Assembly (NCBI RefSeq): GCF_001644195.2
Contig: NZ_LWBL02000016.1
Location: forward strand, 1 to 64,000
Origin: Bacillus marinisedimentorum
GTDB lineage: Bacteria; Bacillota; Bacilli; Bacillales; Bacillaceae_O
DNA length: 64,000 bases
Direction: 5' to 3'
Below the pieces are notes generated by a model that was not told the origin of the DNA, made no database searches, and saw only the letters and a program-made list of their open reading frames with translations. The translations under genes and the position numbers were made by a program. The first letter of the stretch is position 1. Every line of letters starts with the position of its first letter. This document shows, piece after piece, positions 8,197 through 17,512 of this stretch.

Positions 8197-9030
8197 ATGT
8201 CTTATGAAGGAGTTGCAGACACTGTCGAGTTACATAACGGTGCAAAGATGCCATGGCTCGGCCTTGGCGTGTACAAAGCGGAAGAAGGCGAAGAAGTATA
8301 CAATGCGGTAACTGCTGCCCTGAAGGCCGGTTACAGAAGCATTGATACAGCGTCATTCTATGGGAATGAGGAAGGTGTCGGCAGAGCAATCCGTGATTCC
8401 GGTATTCCGCGGAAAGAGATTTTTGTCACGACCAAAATTTGGAATGATGATCAGGGATATGAAAGCACCTTCAGGGCGGCAGAGGCGAGCCTTGAACGGC
8501 TGGGCCTTGATTATGTGGACCTGCTGTTGATCCACTGGCCGGTAAAAGGAAAGTACAAAGACACATGGCGTGCGCTGGAGGCGCTCTACCGTGAAGGGAG
8601 AGCTACATCAATCGGTGTAAGCAATTTCACCAGCGACCATCTTGAGGATTTGATGAAGGATGCCGAAGTGAAGCCGGTTGTGAACCAGGTTGAACTCCAT
8701 CCGCGCCTGACTCAAAAAGAGTTGCTCGGATATTGTGAAAAGAACGGCATCCGTGTCGAAGCATGGAGTCCGATCATGCGTGCCAAGCTTTTTGACAACG
8801 ATGTGATCCAGGACCTCGCGCAGAAGCACAGCAAAAGCCCGGCACAAATCATCTTGCGCTGGCATCTTCAGAATGGAGTCGTCATCATTCCAAAATCAGT
8901 GCGTGAAAACCGCATCCGTGAAAATGCCGACATCTTCGACTTTGCCCTCGATGATGAAGACATGAAACGAATCGACGGCCTGAACAAAGACGAGCGTACC
9001 GGCCCAGACCCTGACAACTTCGATTTCTAA
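8197..9030 (+). CDS. yvgN: Aldo/keto reductase (glyoxal/methylglyoxal reductase, YvgN-like)
   Basis: This 277-residue NADPH-dependent reductase is a TIM barrel of the AKR5 type. The catalytic tetrad is visible: Asp in SIDTASFYGNE with its Tyr, Lys in VTTKIWND and His in LLLIHWPV. It is close to B. subtilis YvgN across its length, including the C-terminus GPDPDNFDF. YvgN reduces glyoxal and methylglyoxal. The ATG at 8197 is chosen because AGGAGG lies 10 bases upstream; upstream in-frame codons lack a ribosome site. It is monocistronic with a strong terminator. Confidence 0.88.
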   Translation: MSYEGVADTVELHNGAKMPWLGLGVYKAEEGEEVYNAVTAALKAGYRSIDTASFYGNEEGVGRAIRDSGIPRKEIFVTTKIWNDDQGYESTFRAAEASLERLGLDYVDLLLIHWPVKGKYKDTWRALEALYREGRATSIGVSNFTSDHLEDLMKDAEVKPVVNQVELHPRLTQKELLGYCEKNGIRVEAWSPIMRAKLFDNDVIQDLAQKHSKSPAQIILRWHLQNGVVIIPKSVRENRIRENADIFDFALDDEDMKRIDGLNKDERTGPDPDNFDF

Positions 9031-9067
9031 TCGGTGCGTGTTCGTCAATTTGCTGAAAAAACACCGG

Positions 9068-9096
9068 AAAATCCCTGCTTTTGCAGGGATTTTTTG
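9068..9096 (+). terminator. Terminator after the aldo-keto reductase gene
   Basis: AATCCCTGC and GCAGGGATT form a nine-pair stem with a TTTTTT tail. Confidence 0.85.
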
Positions 9097-9141
9097 GCGT
9101 ATTTGACCAATAATAGAGAGGAAATGAAGTTTCGCTTTTTT

Positions 9142-9184
9142 TCAGTGCCTGGCAATTGCGAGGCAATTGCCAGGCACTGAAAAA
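9142..9184. repeat. GCCTGGCAATTG palindrome, copy 1
   Basis: CAGTGCCTGGCAATTGC and its inverted copy are joined by a very short centre and flanked by T and A runs. It could act as a bidirectional terminator. Five similar palindromes occur elsewhere in the window. Confidence 0.75.
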
Positions 9185-9362
9185 GTCGCTGCAGAGTGCA
9201 TTGAACAAGCCAATGAAAAGTCTGAATTGCCCGGAAAAGACCGGTTACTTGATTAGGGAAAAGCGGTTGTGTTATTTTCATACAGAGATTACAGAGATAA
9301 TGGGACTACAGACAGCGGGTTGGCGAATGAACCCAGCTGCTGCAGAAAGGACGTTATATATT

Positions 9363-10775
9363 ATGGCAAAACAGCAAATCGGTGTTATCGGCCTGGCAGT
9401 GATGGGCAAGAATCTCGCACTGAATATTGAAAGCCGCGGATACAGTGTATCGGTTTATAACCGATCCCGTGAAAAGACGGATGACTTCCTTGAGAATGAG
9501 GCAAAAGGGAAAAACCTTTCGGGTACATACGGCATCGAGGAGTTTGTCGAATCGCTTGAAAAACCGCGAAAGATCATGCTCATGGTAAAAGCCGGCGGTC
9601 CGACAGATGCGACGATCGACCAGCTGCTGCCGCATCTTGAAAAAGGAGACATCCTGATCGACGGCGGGAACGCCTTTTTCAAAGATACGAAGAAGCGAAG
9701 TGAAGAGCTTGAAGCAAAAGGCATCCATTTCATCGGCACCGGTGTATCCGGCGGTGAAGAAGGCGCCCTTAAAGGCCCTTCCATCATGCCCGGCGGTCCG
9801 AAAGAAGCCTACAAGCATGTGAAGGATATCTTTGAAGCCATTTCGGCAAAGGTCAGCGGTGAAGCCTGCACCACTTACATCGGTCCGGATGGTGCCGGCC
9901 ATTATGTCAAAATGGTTCATAACGGCATCGAATATGGCGATATGCAGCTGATCAGTGAAGCGTATTTCTTGATGAAGCATGTTCTCGATCTTGATTCCGA
10001 AGAAATGCACCGCGTATTTTCCGAGTGGAATGAAGGGGAGCTCGACAGCTTCTTAATCGAAATCACGGCTGATATTTTCACTAAAACAGACGATGAAACC
10101 GGCAAGCCGATGATCGATGTCATTCTTGATACTGCCGGACAGAAAGGAACCGGCAAATGGACGAGCCAGAGCGCGCTCGACCTCGGTGTTCCGCTTCCGG
10201 TCATCACCGAATCCGTCTTTGCCCGCTTTATTTCCGCCCTGAAAGAAGAGCGCGTAAAAGCAAGCAAAGTGCTGAACGGTCCTAAGTCTAAGCCGTTTGC
10301 AGGCGATAAGGAGGCCTTCATCGAATCGATCCGCAAAGCACTGTATATGAGTAAAATCGTTTCGTACGCACAGGGATTTGCCCAAATGCGCGCGGCCTCA
10401 GACGAATATGACTGGAATTTGAAATACGGCGATATTGCGATGATTTTCCGCGGCGGCTGCATTATCAGGGCCCGCTTCCTGCAGAACATCAAAGAAGCAT
10501 ATGATCGCGACCCGCAGCTGACGAACCTGCTGCTCGATCCGTATTTCAAAGATATCGTCGAAAACTATCAGAATGCGCTCCGTGATGTCATTGTGACAGC
10601 GGTGCAAAACGGCATTCCGGTTCCTGGTTTCGCAGCAGCGCTATCCTATTATGACAGCTACCGGACTGAAACGCTTCCTGCCAACCTGCTGCAGGCCCAA
10701 CGCGATTATTTTGGCGCCCACACATATCAGCGAATCGACAGAGAAGGCACTTTCCATACAAACTGGATGGAATAA
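9363..10775 (+). CDS. gnd: 6-phosphogluconate dehydrogenase, decarboxylating
   Basis: This 470-residue enzyme converts 6-phosphogluconate to ribulose 5-phosphate and CO2 with NADP+ (or NAD+). The Rossmann motif [14 protein letters not shown] is at the N-terminus, and the substrate signature [19 protein letters not shown] is near residue 130. The helical C-terminal domain has the usual length. The ATG at 9363 is chosen because its product aligns with GndA; upstream in-frame sequence runs through the palindromic repeat and is not protein-like. zwf, the preceding pathway step, is 1.5 kb away on the other strand. Confidence 0.93.
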   Translation: MAKQQIGVIGLAVMGKNLALNIESRGYSVSVYNRSREKTDDFLENEAKGKNLSGTYGIEEFVESLEKPRKIMLMVKAGGPTDATIDQLLPHLEKGDILIDGGNAFFKDTKKRSEELEAKGIHFIGTGVSGGEEGALKGPSIMPGGPKEAYKHVKDIFEAISAKVSGEACTTYIGPDGAGHYVKMVHNGIEYGDMQLISEAYFLMKHVLDLDSEEMHRVFSEWNEGELDSFLIEITADIFTKTDDETGKPMIDVILDTAGQKGTGKWTSQSALDLGVPLPVITESVFARFISALKEERVKASKVLNGPKSKPFAGDKEAFIESIRKALYMSKIVSYAQGFAQMRAASDEYDWNLKYGDIAMIFRGGCIIRARFLQNIKEAYDRDPQLTNLLLDPYFKDIVENYQNALRDVIVTAVQNGIPVPGFAAALSYYDSYRTETLPANLLQAQRDYFGAHTYQRIDREGTFHTNWME

Positions 10776-10788
10776 ATGAAGCAGCAAG

Positions 10789-10822
10789 AGGCACTACCCC
10801 CGGCGGGAGTGCCTTTTTTTTT
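10789..10822 (+). terminator. Terminator after gnd
   Basis: AGGCACT and AGTGCCT pair around a GC-rich loop, followed by nine T. Confidence 0.85.
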
Positions 10823-10825
10823 ATT

Positions 10826-10935
10826 GTTAAGGAAGTTATAAAATTTAAGCGATGTGGATAAAAAGCCAGAAGGGAATCGTCCAGCTCCAGGCGCCAGCGG
10901 CTATCGTCATAAGCAGGCGCCTTGCGCATTTGTTC
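10826..10935. repeat. GC-rich cassette family B, short copy
   Basis: The segment GTGGATAAAAAGC followed by CCAGCTCCAGGCGCCAGCGG and GTCATAAGC is shared with 61470-61640, where it is longer. A diverged relative lies at 59395-59545. It is non-coding and occurs just after a transcription terminator. Confidence 0.65.
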
Positions 10936-11027
10936 TTGGCTCTGTTAATCGCTGCTGTTGATTCCCGTGCTGGTACTCGCCTTCATAAGATGTATATGTG
11001 CAAAACATCCATTACTGCTTCTGGTCG

Positions 11028-11150
11028 GTCGCATACTCGGTGTCTTCTTTGCTGCGGGACGTCGGTGAGCCCCATCATGCGCGGTGCTGCTAATTTTCCA
11101 CCGCATGAAGGGAATAAGGAGCCTTTCCGAGGAGTCTCGCAAACCCATAT
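11028..11150. repeat. GC-rich cassette family A, degenerate copy
   Basis: GTGTCTTCTTTGCTGCGGGACG and the following GGTGAGC resemble the cores at 24030 and 26585. The copy is rearranged and partial. No coding frame or ribosome site is supported between gnd and the next gene. Confidence 0.4.
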
Positions 11151-11297
11151 CAATCGGAATAGTGGTCACGATTCACAAGTAATCGTCCCTGAAATGCGCT
11201 CTGGCCCGACTAGAGAAGCGAAACCGAACGAACTTCTCCTTGAAAAACGATCTCATCAATGTGCAAAATCAATAACATCCTTCAATATGCACCAATA

Positions 11298-11346
11298 AAA
11301 AGTGCCAGCCCCCCTGACGGATAGCCGGAGGAGTGCTGGCACTTTA
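11298..11346 (-). terminator. Terminator of the small alanine-rich protein gene
   Basis: AAAGTGCCAGC and GCTGGCACTTT form a long stem with A/T flanks on both sides, so it may work in both directions. Confidence 0.75.
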
Positions 11347-11364
11347 TGTTTTCAAAAAATGTTA

Positions 11365-11550
11365 TTAACGCTCGTCTTCATCAAATGCCCTGTTAAGCGC
11401 ATCAGCCGTCTTATCGACAGCGTTCATCGCCGCACTTTCGGTCGCTTCAGCTCCGGCCTGGACCGTATCAAACATAGCATCTGCACCATCTTTGATCGTC
11501 TTCGCAGTCCGTGTTACATTTTTTTGAGCCTGATTTCGTTCCTTTGCCAA
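11365..11550 (-). CDS. Small alanine-rich helical protein, unknown
   Basis: This protein of about 61 residues has repeated Ala, Asp, Thr and Lys and is likely one long amphipathic helix (KTIKDGADAMFDTVQAGAEA). It has no signal peptide. TTG at 11550 is preferred because GGAGGTG lies 8 bases before it; the ATG at 11556 would be only 2 bases away. It has its own terminator. I do not recognise a named family. The composition resembles small stress-related helical proteins, which is only a weak analogy. Confidence 0.6.
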   Translation of the reverse strand: MAKERNQAQKNVTRTAKTIKDGADAMFDTVQAGAEATESAAMNAVDKTADALNRAFDEDER

Positions 11551-11612
11551 TTGCATGCACCTCCGTAAATGGTTTGTTACGGGTAGAATGCATAAAATCG
11601 ATGGAAATTATT

Positions 11613-11644
11613 CATAAAAAAACCGCCCCGGATTGGGCGGCTCT
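11613..11644 (-). terminator. Terminator after the cyclase-family gene
   Basis: On the minus strand GCCGCCC and GGGCGG pair, followed by TTTTTTTA. Confidence 0.85.
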
Positions 11645-11648
11645 TCAT

Positions 11649-12272
11649 TTACAGGGTTTGTCCCCTTTCAAACAGCAATACCCGTGCTGGTGCCGCATCG
11701 ATGCCCTGCATTTTCAGCGGAGCGGCCACAAGGAAATATTCACCCGGTTCAATATCTTTCAGGCGCAGCCCTTCAATGACGATGACGCCATTTTCGAACA
11801 GGGTGCGGTGGGTCGGATGTTCAGGCTGGCTCCGTTCGATGCCGAGTGCATCCGTTCCGATCACATTGACGCCTTTTTCAGCCATATAACGGGCGCCGTC
11901 TTCAGCCAGGAAAATGAATTCAAAATTGAATTCCTCATCAAAGGAATTTTTTGTTTTAAAAAGGATATTATCGCCTTCCCGGATATCAAGGCCTTCAAGG
12001 TCCTGCTTGCCGATGCCGCCGTCAACACCTGTCAAATCGAACACTTTGCACGGGCCGGCCAATTTGTTAATGTCCACCGTTTCAATCGTTTCCCCGCTGT
12101 TGATCATATGAAGCGGTGCGTCAACATGCGTTCCGGTATGGGCGTCAAGGCTGATACGGGTCTCGGTCACATGGCCGTTTGTCTGTGTTTCAAATGCAGG
12201 CTGCTTTTCGTCTTTGTTTTTATAAACGGGCATCCCTTTGAAAATGGGTGAGGAAATGTCATACATTTTCAC
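11649..12272 (-). CDS. Cyclase-family metal-dependent hydrolase (kynurenine formamidase-like)
   Basis: This 207-residue protein has the family motif HTGTHVDAPLHM (about residues 44-55), whose His and Asp residues bind the catalytic metal. The family includes KynB and isatin hydrolases that open amides or small lactams. No tryptophan catabolism genes are nearby, so the substrate is unknown. It starts 13 bp after zwf with AAGGAG before GTG, so the two form an operon. A lactone- or amide-hydrolysing enzyme beside glucose-6-phosphate dehydrogenase is suggestive, but a link to 6-phosphogluconolactone is speculation. Confidence 0.82.
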   Translation of the reverse strand: MKMYDISSPIFKGMPVYKNKDEKQPAFETQTNGHVTETRISLDAHTGTHVDAPLHMINSGETIETVDINKLAGPCKVFDLTGVDGGIGKQDLEGLDIREGDNILFKTKNSFDEEFNFEFIFLAEDGARYMAEKGVNVIGTDALGIERSQPEHPTHRTLFENGVIVIEGLRLKDIEPGEYFLVAAPLKMQGIDAAPARVLLFERGQTL

Positions 12273-12285
12273 CGTGCATCACTCC

Positions 12286-13806
12286 TTATTCGTAAGTTTC
12301 ACCGCCAGCCGTGATCGGCCACCAGTGATGTCCTTCCTGTTCAAGCAATTTGTTGGCCGCATCCGGCCCCATTGTACCTGCTTTATAATTCGGGAAATCA
12401 GCTGCTTTTTTCTGTGCCCATGAAACTGAAATCGGGTCGACGAGCTTCCATGATGTAGCGACTTCTTCCCAGTGGCTGAAGTTTGTGGCATCACCTTTCA
12501 TGCAATCAAGAAGCAGCCGTTCATAAGCTTCAGGGGTATTAAGTCCGTCAACGCAGTTATTGCAGTATTCCAGCTTGACCGGGTTCGTTTCATCGGTCGG
12601 ACCAGACCTTTTCATGTTCAAGTGAAGAGACACGCCTTCATCCGGCTGGATATTGATGACAAGCAGGTTCGGGCGGCGCTTTTCCCCGCTGTTGCGGCTG
12701 TAATATAAATCCATCGGAACATCCTTGAACTGGACAATGATTTTGGAAGATTTGACGGCCATCCGCTTCCCTGTGCGTACATAGAAAGGGGTACCCGCCC
12801 AGCGGAAGTTATCAATGTAAAACTTGCCGGCAACATACGTTTCCGTATTGGATTCAGGGCCGACATTCGGATCTTCGCGGTAGCCTTTCACTTCTTCGCC
12901 TTCCACTTCACCGGCTCCGTACTGGCCGCGGACAAAATAGCGGTCGACTTCATCCGGTGTGAAGTGCCTCATAGCACGCAGCACTTTGACCTTTTCGGTG
13001 CGGATGTCTTTCGGATCGAGCCTGCTTGGCGGTTCCATCGCAAGCAGCGTCACCATCTGCATCATATGGTTTTGCATCATATCCCGAAGCGCACCGGATT
13101 TATCGTAATAACGGGCCCGTTCACCGACGCCGACAGTTTCGCTCAATGTCACCTGGATGTTATCGATATAACGGCTGTTCCATAACGGTTCGAACAGGGC
13201 ATTGGCGAAACGGATCACCTCAATATTCTGTACCATTTCTTTACCGAGATAGTGATCTATCCGGTAAATCTCATTTTCCTCGAAGGTCTGCCTGATCTGG
13301 TCATTGAGTGCCCGTGCCGATTCAAAATCGTGCCCGAACGGCTTTTCAATGACAAGGCGTGTCCATCCGCCCGTATCCGTAAGGCCTTCTGTTTTCAGAT
13401 TATTGGCGATAGTACCGAAAAAGTCGGGAGCCATCGCCATGTAAAAGACCCGATTACCCGGCACATTGAACTCGTTGTCAAGGTTTTCGAGTAATGTATT
13501 CAGTTCCTTATATGAAGATGAATCCTGGACGTCAAATGGATGATAATAAAAATGGCGGCTGAATTCCTCCATGTCCACTTGATCGCCTTTTGTTTCCACT
13601 TCGTTTCCGACCGATTCAGAAACATGGCTGCGGAAAAAGTCATTCGTCCACTGGCGTCTCGCTACGCCGACAACGGCAAAGTCTTCAGAGAGCTCGCCTT
13701 TTCGGTACAAACGGTAAATAGAGGGGAACAATTTCCGGCGTGCCAGGTCCCCTGTAGCTCCGAATATAACGATCAAGGCTTTTGGTTGTTCTTGTGCAGG
13801 TTTCAC
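12286..13806 (-). CDS. zwf: Glucose-6-phosphate 1-dehydrogenase
   Basis: This 506-residue enzyme oxidises glucose 6-phosphate to 6-phosphogluconolactone with NADP+, the entry step of the oxidative pentose phosphate pathway. GATGDLARRK (16-25) is the coenzyme motif and RIDHYLGKE (182-190) holds the substrate Lys and catalytic His environment. Length and sequence fit the family. The start is GTG with AAAGGTGAGG upstream. The cyclase-family gene follows at 13 bp. gnd lies nearby in the opposite direction. Confidence 0.95.
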   Translation of the reverse strand: MKPAQEQPKALIVIFGATGDLARRKLFPSIYRLYRKGELSEDFAVVGVARRQWTNDFFRSHVSESVGNEVETKGDQVDMEEFSRHFYYHPFDVQDSSSYKELNTLLENLDNEFNVPGNRVFYMAMAPDFFGTIANNLKTEGLTDTGGWTRLVIEKPFGHDFESARALNDQIRQTFEENEIYRIDHYLGKEMVQNIEVIRFANALFEPLWNSRYIDNIQVTLSETVGVGERARYYDKSGALRDMMQNHMMQMVTLLAMEPPSRLDPKDIRTEKVKVLRAMRHFTPDEVDRYFVRGQYGAGEVEGEEVKGYREDPNVGPESNTETYVAGKFYIDNFRWAGTPFYVRTGKRMAVKSSKIIVQFKDVPMDLYYSRNSGEKRRPNLLVINIQPDEGVSLHLNMKRSGPTDETNPVKLEYCNNCVDGLNTPEAYERLLLDCMKGDATNFSHWEEVATSWKLVDPISVSWAQKKAADFPNYKAGTMGPDAANKLLEQEGHHWWPITAGGETYE

Positions 13807-14127
13807 AGATAGACCTCACCTTTCATTCTGGGTTTGCAGATCGTGGCTGCTTTATGTATCCAAATACATTATTTTAGAGATTGAAAAGTAGAAAAGCAAA
13901 CAAAAGGGCGCCGATGCCGCTGGAATTCACATAAGTGGATACATGTACGGCAGTATAGCAAAAACCGGATTGTTTGCTTGATCAGTTGAATATTAGTCTG
14001 TCCAATTCTTCCTCACCTTACCATAAGAGAAGCTTCATTTCATGCTGCACGTTTTAAAAGCATATTGATGCTTGCCGAAGAATTAGACGGCAAGCGGCGG
14101 CATATATGGCTGTTTGCAAACGGTATG
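13807..14127. other. Intergenic region upstream of zwf
   Basis: It contains the zwf ribosome site and an inverted repeat CTTGCCG/CGGCAAG near 14072-14095 with no T-run. I see no gene or recognisable RNA element. Confidence 0.4.
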
Positions 14128-15060
14128 TCAAACGCCGTAAAGGAGGCCGATCGTGTAAAAGAGCAGGGGAATGGTTAAAAGCGAAAGGGCGGTGGAGATA
14201 AAAACACCAATGGAGGCAAAGTCAACATCTCCGCCGTATTGCTGCGCATACATCGAAACCGTCGGCGCAGATGGGGTGGCAGTCGTAAGGACGGCAACTG
14301 CTATCAGTGTATAAGAGACTGTTAATGAAAAAGGCAGAAGTAATAATGGCAGGACAAGAAGCTTGAATAATACAGCAGACCAGATGGACGGGTGGAGACC
14401 AAGCTTTTGAATGGCTGAACGGTCAAGGTTGGCGATCAAGCTTCCGATCAGCAGCATCGAGAAAGGAATTGTCGGCATTCCGACCATTTCCAGCATTCCT
14501 GCTAATCGGGGGGGAATCGAGAATGGCAGCAGGTGAAGCGCCAGCCCTAGCACCGTTGCCATTACCCCTGTGTTCAAGAAAACGGTCCGCCAGGCCGGAC
14601 GGGTGCCTTTACGGCGGGCTATGATAAAAATGCCGTATGTCCATATCAAGAGTAAATAGGGCAGGTTAAAAACGGCACAATACATGATTCCCTTTTCGCC
14701 AAATAACAAAAAACAAACCGTATAGCCGATGAACCCCTGATTGCCGAAAATGGTGATCCCCTGGAAAACGCCTGTTTGTGAATCCGACAGCGGCAGCACT
14801 TTTGCCAGGAATAAAGCAACGGCACAGGCTGCACCGAGAATGAAAACAGACAGCAGGATAAGCAGACTGAACTCCGTTATATATTCCGGGCGAAACGGCC
14901 GGTTCATTGAATAAATGATCAAAGCCGGTAACGTAATATGGAGAACAACGGCTGCAAGAACGCCATCCGATTCCTTACCCAACACCCCCCGCTTCTTTGC
15001 CCCGTAACCAATCACCCCAATCCCGTAAACCATCAACAAATCCAACAGCAACCCGTTCAT
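14128..15060 (-). CDS. AEC-family transporter
   Basis: This 310-residue protein with about ten membrane segments has the auxin efflux carrier fold: two five-helix halves with small polar breaks such as GNQGFIGY near the middle. Family members in Firmicutes export or exchange organic acids and related anions, and the substrate cannot be deduced here. GGAGGGGGTG precedes the ATG. It is monocistronic. Confidence 0.85.
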   Translation of the reverse strand: MNGLLLDLLMVYGIGVIGYGAKKRGVLGKESDGVLAAVVLHITLPALIIYSMNRPFRPEYITEFSLLILLSVFILGAACAVALFLAKVLPLSDSQTGVFQGITIFGNQGFIGYTVCFLLFGEKGIMYCAVFNLPYLLLIWTYGIFIIARRKGTRPAWRTVFLNTGVMATVLGLALHLLPFSIPPRLAGMLEMVGMPTIPFSMLLIGSLIANLDRSAIQKLGLHPSIWSAVLFKLLVLPLLLLPFSLTVSYTLIAVAVLTTATPSAPTVSMYAQQYGGDVDFASIGVFISTALSLLTIPLLFYTIGLLYGV

Positions 15061-15116
15061 ACCTACACCCCCTCCGCTTCACCTTATGAAAAAACCGGGA
15101 AGAAAGTGAATGGTGA

Positions 15117-15162
15117 AATGCCTGGCAATTGCCTGGGAAGTCCCAGGCAATTGCCAGGCATT
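15117..15162. repeat. GCCTGGCAATTG palindrome, copy 2
   Basis: TGCCTGGCAATTGCC and its inverted copy flank a second inner pair, TGGGA/TCCCA. The centre differs from most other copies. It lies between divergent genes. Confidence 0.75.
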
Positions 15163-15270
15163 ATTTGCAACTAGCACATACATGACTTTTTACGAAGATC
15201 GGCAAACTAAAATACAGATTGAGAAGGATGAAAGTAAGGGATATAGGATCCGGAAGACAGGAGGAGATGG

Positions 15271-16245
15271 ATGATGGAGTTCGTCAGGCCGAGGGTGGTT
15301 GTGAGCAAGTGCCTAGAGTTTGAAGCTTGCCGGTATAATGGCGATGTGATTCGGGATGAGACGGTGCGGCGCCTTGAGCCGTTTGTCGAGTTTGTGCCGG
15401 TTTGCCCTGAGGTTGAAATCGGGCTCGGAACGCCGCGGGAAACGATCCGCATCGTGTCAGGAAGTGACGGAAACAAGGCGCTTGTCCAGCCGCCGGAAAC
15501 GGAGGATCTATCCGGAAAAATGCTCGCATTTGCAGAACGGTTCCTGAGCACAGTCGGAGAAGTGGACGGGTTTATTCTGAAATCGCGCTCGCCAAGCTGC
15601 GGCGTAAAAGATGTGAAAATATACAGCGGGATTGAAAAAGCGCCGGTGAAAGAAAAAGGGAGCGGCTTTTTCGGCGCAAAGGTGCTGGAGCATTTTCAGG
15701 GGGCAGCAATTGAGGAGGAAGGGCGGCTCCGTAATTTCACCATACGCAGCAACTTTTTAACCCGGCTGTTCATTTCGGCTGAATTCCGCTCCATCCGAAC
15801 AGCAGGCAGTCTGGAGGATCTTACGGACTTCCATTCCAAACACAACTATTTACTAAAGGCCTATAGCCAGCCAAAACATAAACAGCTCAGCCGGATAGCA
15901 GCCGCCGGCAAACTCGAAGAACTGCAGTCTTTATACAGCCGGTATGAGGAAATCCTCCTTAACATGTTCCAGCGTTCAGCCCGTTATGATTCCAATATAA
16001 ATGTTTGCAGGCAAATGATGGCTGCTTTTAACAATCAATTGTCCCCTGGTGAAAAACAGCACTTTCTTGAGCTTCTTGATAAATACAAACAGAAAAAAGT
16101 GCCGCTTGCAAGTATGTTGAGTGTCCTGAAATCATGGTCAATCCGCTTTGAAGATGAGTACTTATTGAAACAAAGCTACTTCCAGCCTTATCCTGAAGAA
16201 CTGATGGAAATCACCGACTCCGGAAAGGGAAGGGATTACAGTTAA
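15271..16245 (+). CDS. DUF523/DUF1722 fusion protein (TudS-like desulfidase domain)
   Basis: This 324-residue protein has an N-terminal DUF523 domain (about 1-150) and a C-terminal DUF1722 (YbgA) domain (about 185-300). Cys14 (VSKCLEF), Cys45 (VPVCPEVEIG) and Cys110 (SPSCGVKD) are the three conserved cysteines that in the DUF523 enzyme TudS hold a [4Fe-4S] cluster used to desulfurate thiouracil. The DUF1722 role is unknown. AGGAGG precedes the ATG. Its 3' end overlaps the convergent gene by 35 bp. A thiolated-base or sulfur salvage role is inference from the family. Confidence 0.85.
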   Translation: MMEFVRPRVVVSKCLEFEACRYNGDVIRDETVRRLEPFVEFVPVCPEVEIGLGTPRETIRIVSGSDGNKALVQPPETEDLSGKMLAFAERFLSTVGEVDGFILKSRSPSCGVKDVKIYSGIEKAPVKEKGSGFFGAKVLEHFQGAAIEEEGRLRNFTIRSNFLTRLFISAEFRSIRTAGSLEDLTDFHSKHNYLLKAYSQPKHKQLSRIAAAGKLEELQSLYSRYEEILLNMFQRSARYDSNINVCRQMMAAFNNQLSPGEKQHFLELLDKYKQKKVPLASMLSVLKSWSIRFEDEYLLKQSYFQPYPEELMEITDSGKGRDYS

Positions 16246-16675
16246 ACAGAAGGACTGTTTGTGAATACCGGGGCAAAAATGCAGCCAGCACCGCACCATA
16301 CAGCAAATGGCCCCCAATCCACCAGAAAAATGCCCAGCCGTCAGAAAGAGCAGGCGTGCGTACTGATAAAACAGTAGTGGGATAGAGGATGATTCCAATG
16401 AAAATGGAGGATAGCAGGAGGCCCAGAGCTTGCATAGGTTTTTGCCGGAAGAACTTTGGAATCACCGTCAGGAGAAAAATGGTCAGCGGTATCGACACAC
16501 CAAGGTGCAGTAAAAATTCGCCGGCTTCAGAAATGGGAAGATCTTTAGCAACCGGGATATAATCGATATTCAGCAATAAGATATATACATTTTTGCCTGT
16601 TTCGGCCTGGACCCATTTCAAGAAGAAACCAAGAATGCCCCCTCCAGCAAGCGCGGCTCCGATCAATCTTTTCAT
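16211..16675 (-). CDS. Predicted four-helix membrane protein, unknown
   Basis: This 154-residue protein has hydrophobic segments near 3-18, 55-75, 83-103 and 115-135. The tail after residue 137 reads into the end of the convergent DUF523/DUF1722 gene and is probably not conserved. I do not recognise a family. It is divergent from the MarR-type gene and may be controlled by it. Confidence 0.65.
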   Translation of the reverse strand: MKRLIGAALAGGGILGFFLKWVQAETGKNVYILLLNIDYIPVAKDLPISEAGEFLLHLGVSIPLTIFLLTVIPKFFRQKPMQALGLLLSSIFIGIILYPTTVLSVRTPALSDGWAFFWWIGGHLLYGAVLAAFLPRYSQTVLLFNCNPFPFRSR

Positions 16676-16778
16676 CGTAATCGTCTCCTTTCGAACCGTT
16701 TGGTTGTCTCTGCAACTAATTGTCCCTTATAATGGTTTTACCCGCAACTTTTGTGAGTGGAGATTGAGGTGAACGGAC

Positions 16779-17231
16779 TTGAGTGTGACTGATGAATCTT
16801 TGGGAAAATGGATTTCCCTGCTGCACAGATATGGACAGCGGTACATTCATAACCAATTGAATGAATATAATATTGGTACAGGTCAGCTGCCATTTTTAAC
16901 GGAGCTATATAAAAAAGATGGTGTGCTGCAGGATCAGCTTGCCAGAAACGTCGGTACAGACAAAGGAACAGCTGCGAGGGCGATTAAAAAATTGGAAGAC
17001 GCAGGTTATGTAAAGCGTGAAACGTGTCTCGACGACCGCCGCTCAAATAAAGTTTTTTTAACGAAAAAGGCGAAAGACATTGAAGAGGAACTGGCTTCAG
17101 TCCTGGCCAATTGGACAGGTGTACTTGGCGATGGAATGACACCGGAAGAACAGCTGTACGCACGATACGCCTTCGAAAAAATGGCGGAAAATGCGGTTAA
17201 ATTCGTTGAAACTTCACGGAGTGTCAAATAA
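16779..17231 (+). CDS. MarR-family transcriptional regulator
   Basis: This 150-residue protein has a winged helix-turn-helix: LARNVGTDKGTAARAIKKLE is the recognition region and DDRRSNKVFLT is the typical wing. The flanking helices fit the dimerisation domain. TTG is the start, with GAGGTGA 9 bases upstream. MarR regulators usually repress a neighbouring gene, here plausibly the divergent membrane protein gene, with an aromatic ligand as inducer; both points are inference. Confidence 0.88.
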   Translation: MSVTDESLGKWISLLHRYGQRYIHNQLNEYNIGTGQLPFLTELYKKDGVLQDQLARNVGTDKGTAARAIKKLEDAGYVKRETCLDDRRSNKVFLTKKAKDIEEELASVLANWTGVLGDGMTPEEQLYARYAFEKMAENAVKFVETSRSVK

Positions 17232-17512
17232 ATTCCAGCCCACCTGCAGGAAGGCTGTTCCAATTCACGAAAAAATGGACGAAAGGGCTATTAACCAACA
17301 ATAGTCCTGGGAAATTTTCATACACTGTTAATAGAAGGTTTGCCGTTTTGCAGCATGATTTTCAGGGTAACGAAGTAAATCAATGCCGCAATTCTCAATG
17401 AAAATGAGGCCAGAGAAAGAAAACGGCCTGACAGCAGGCAGCGTCATTCTTGCCATAATTTATGAAATGATTTAATCTGAACAGAAAATTGATACTACAG
17501 GTGTGAGACCAT

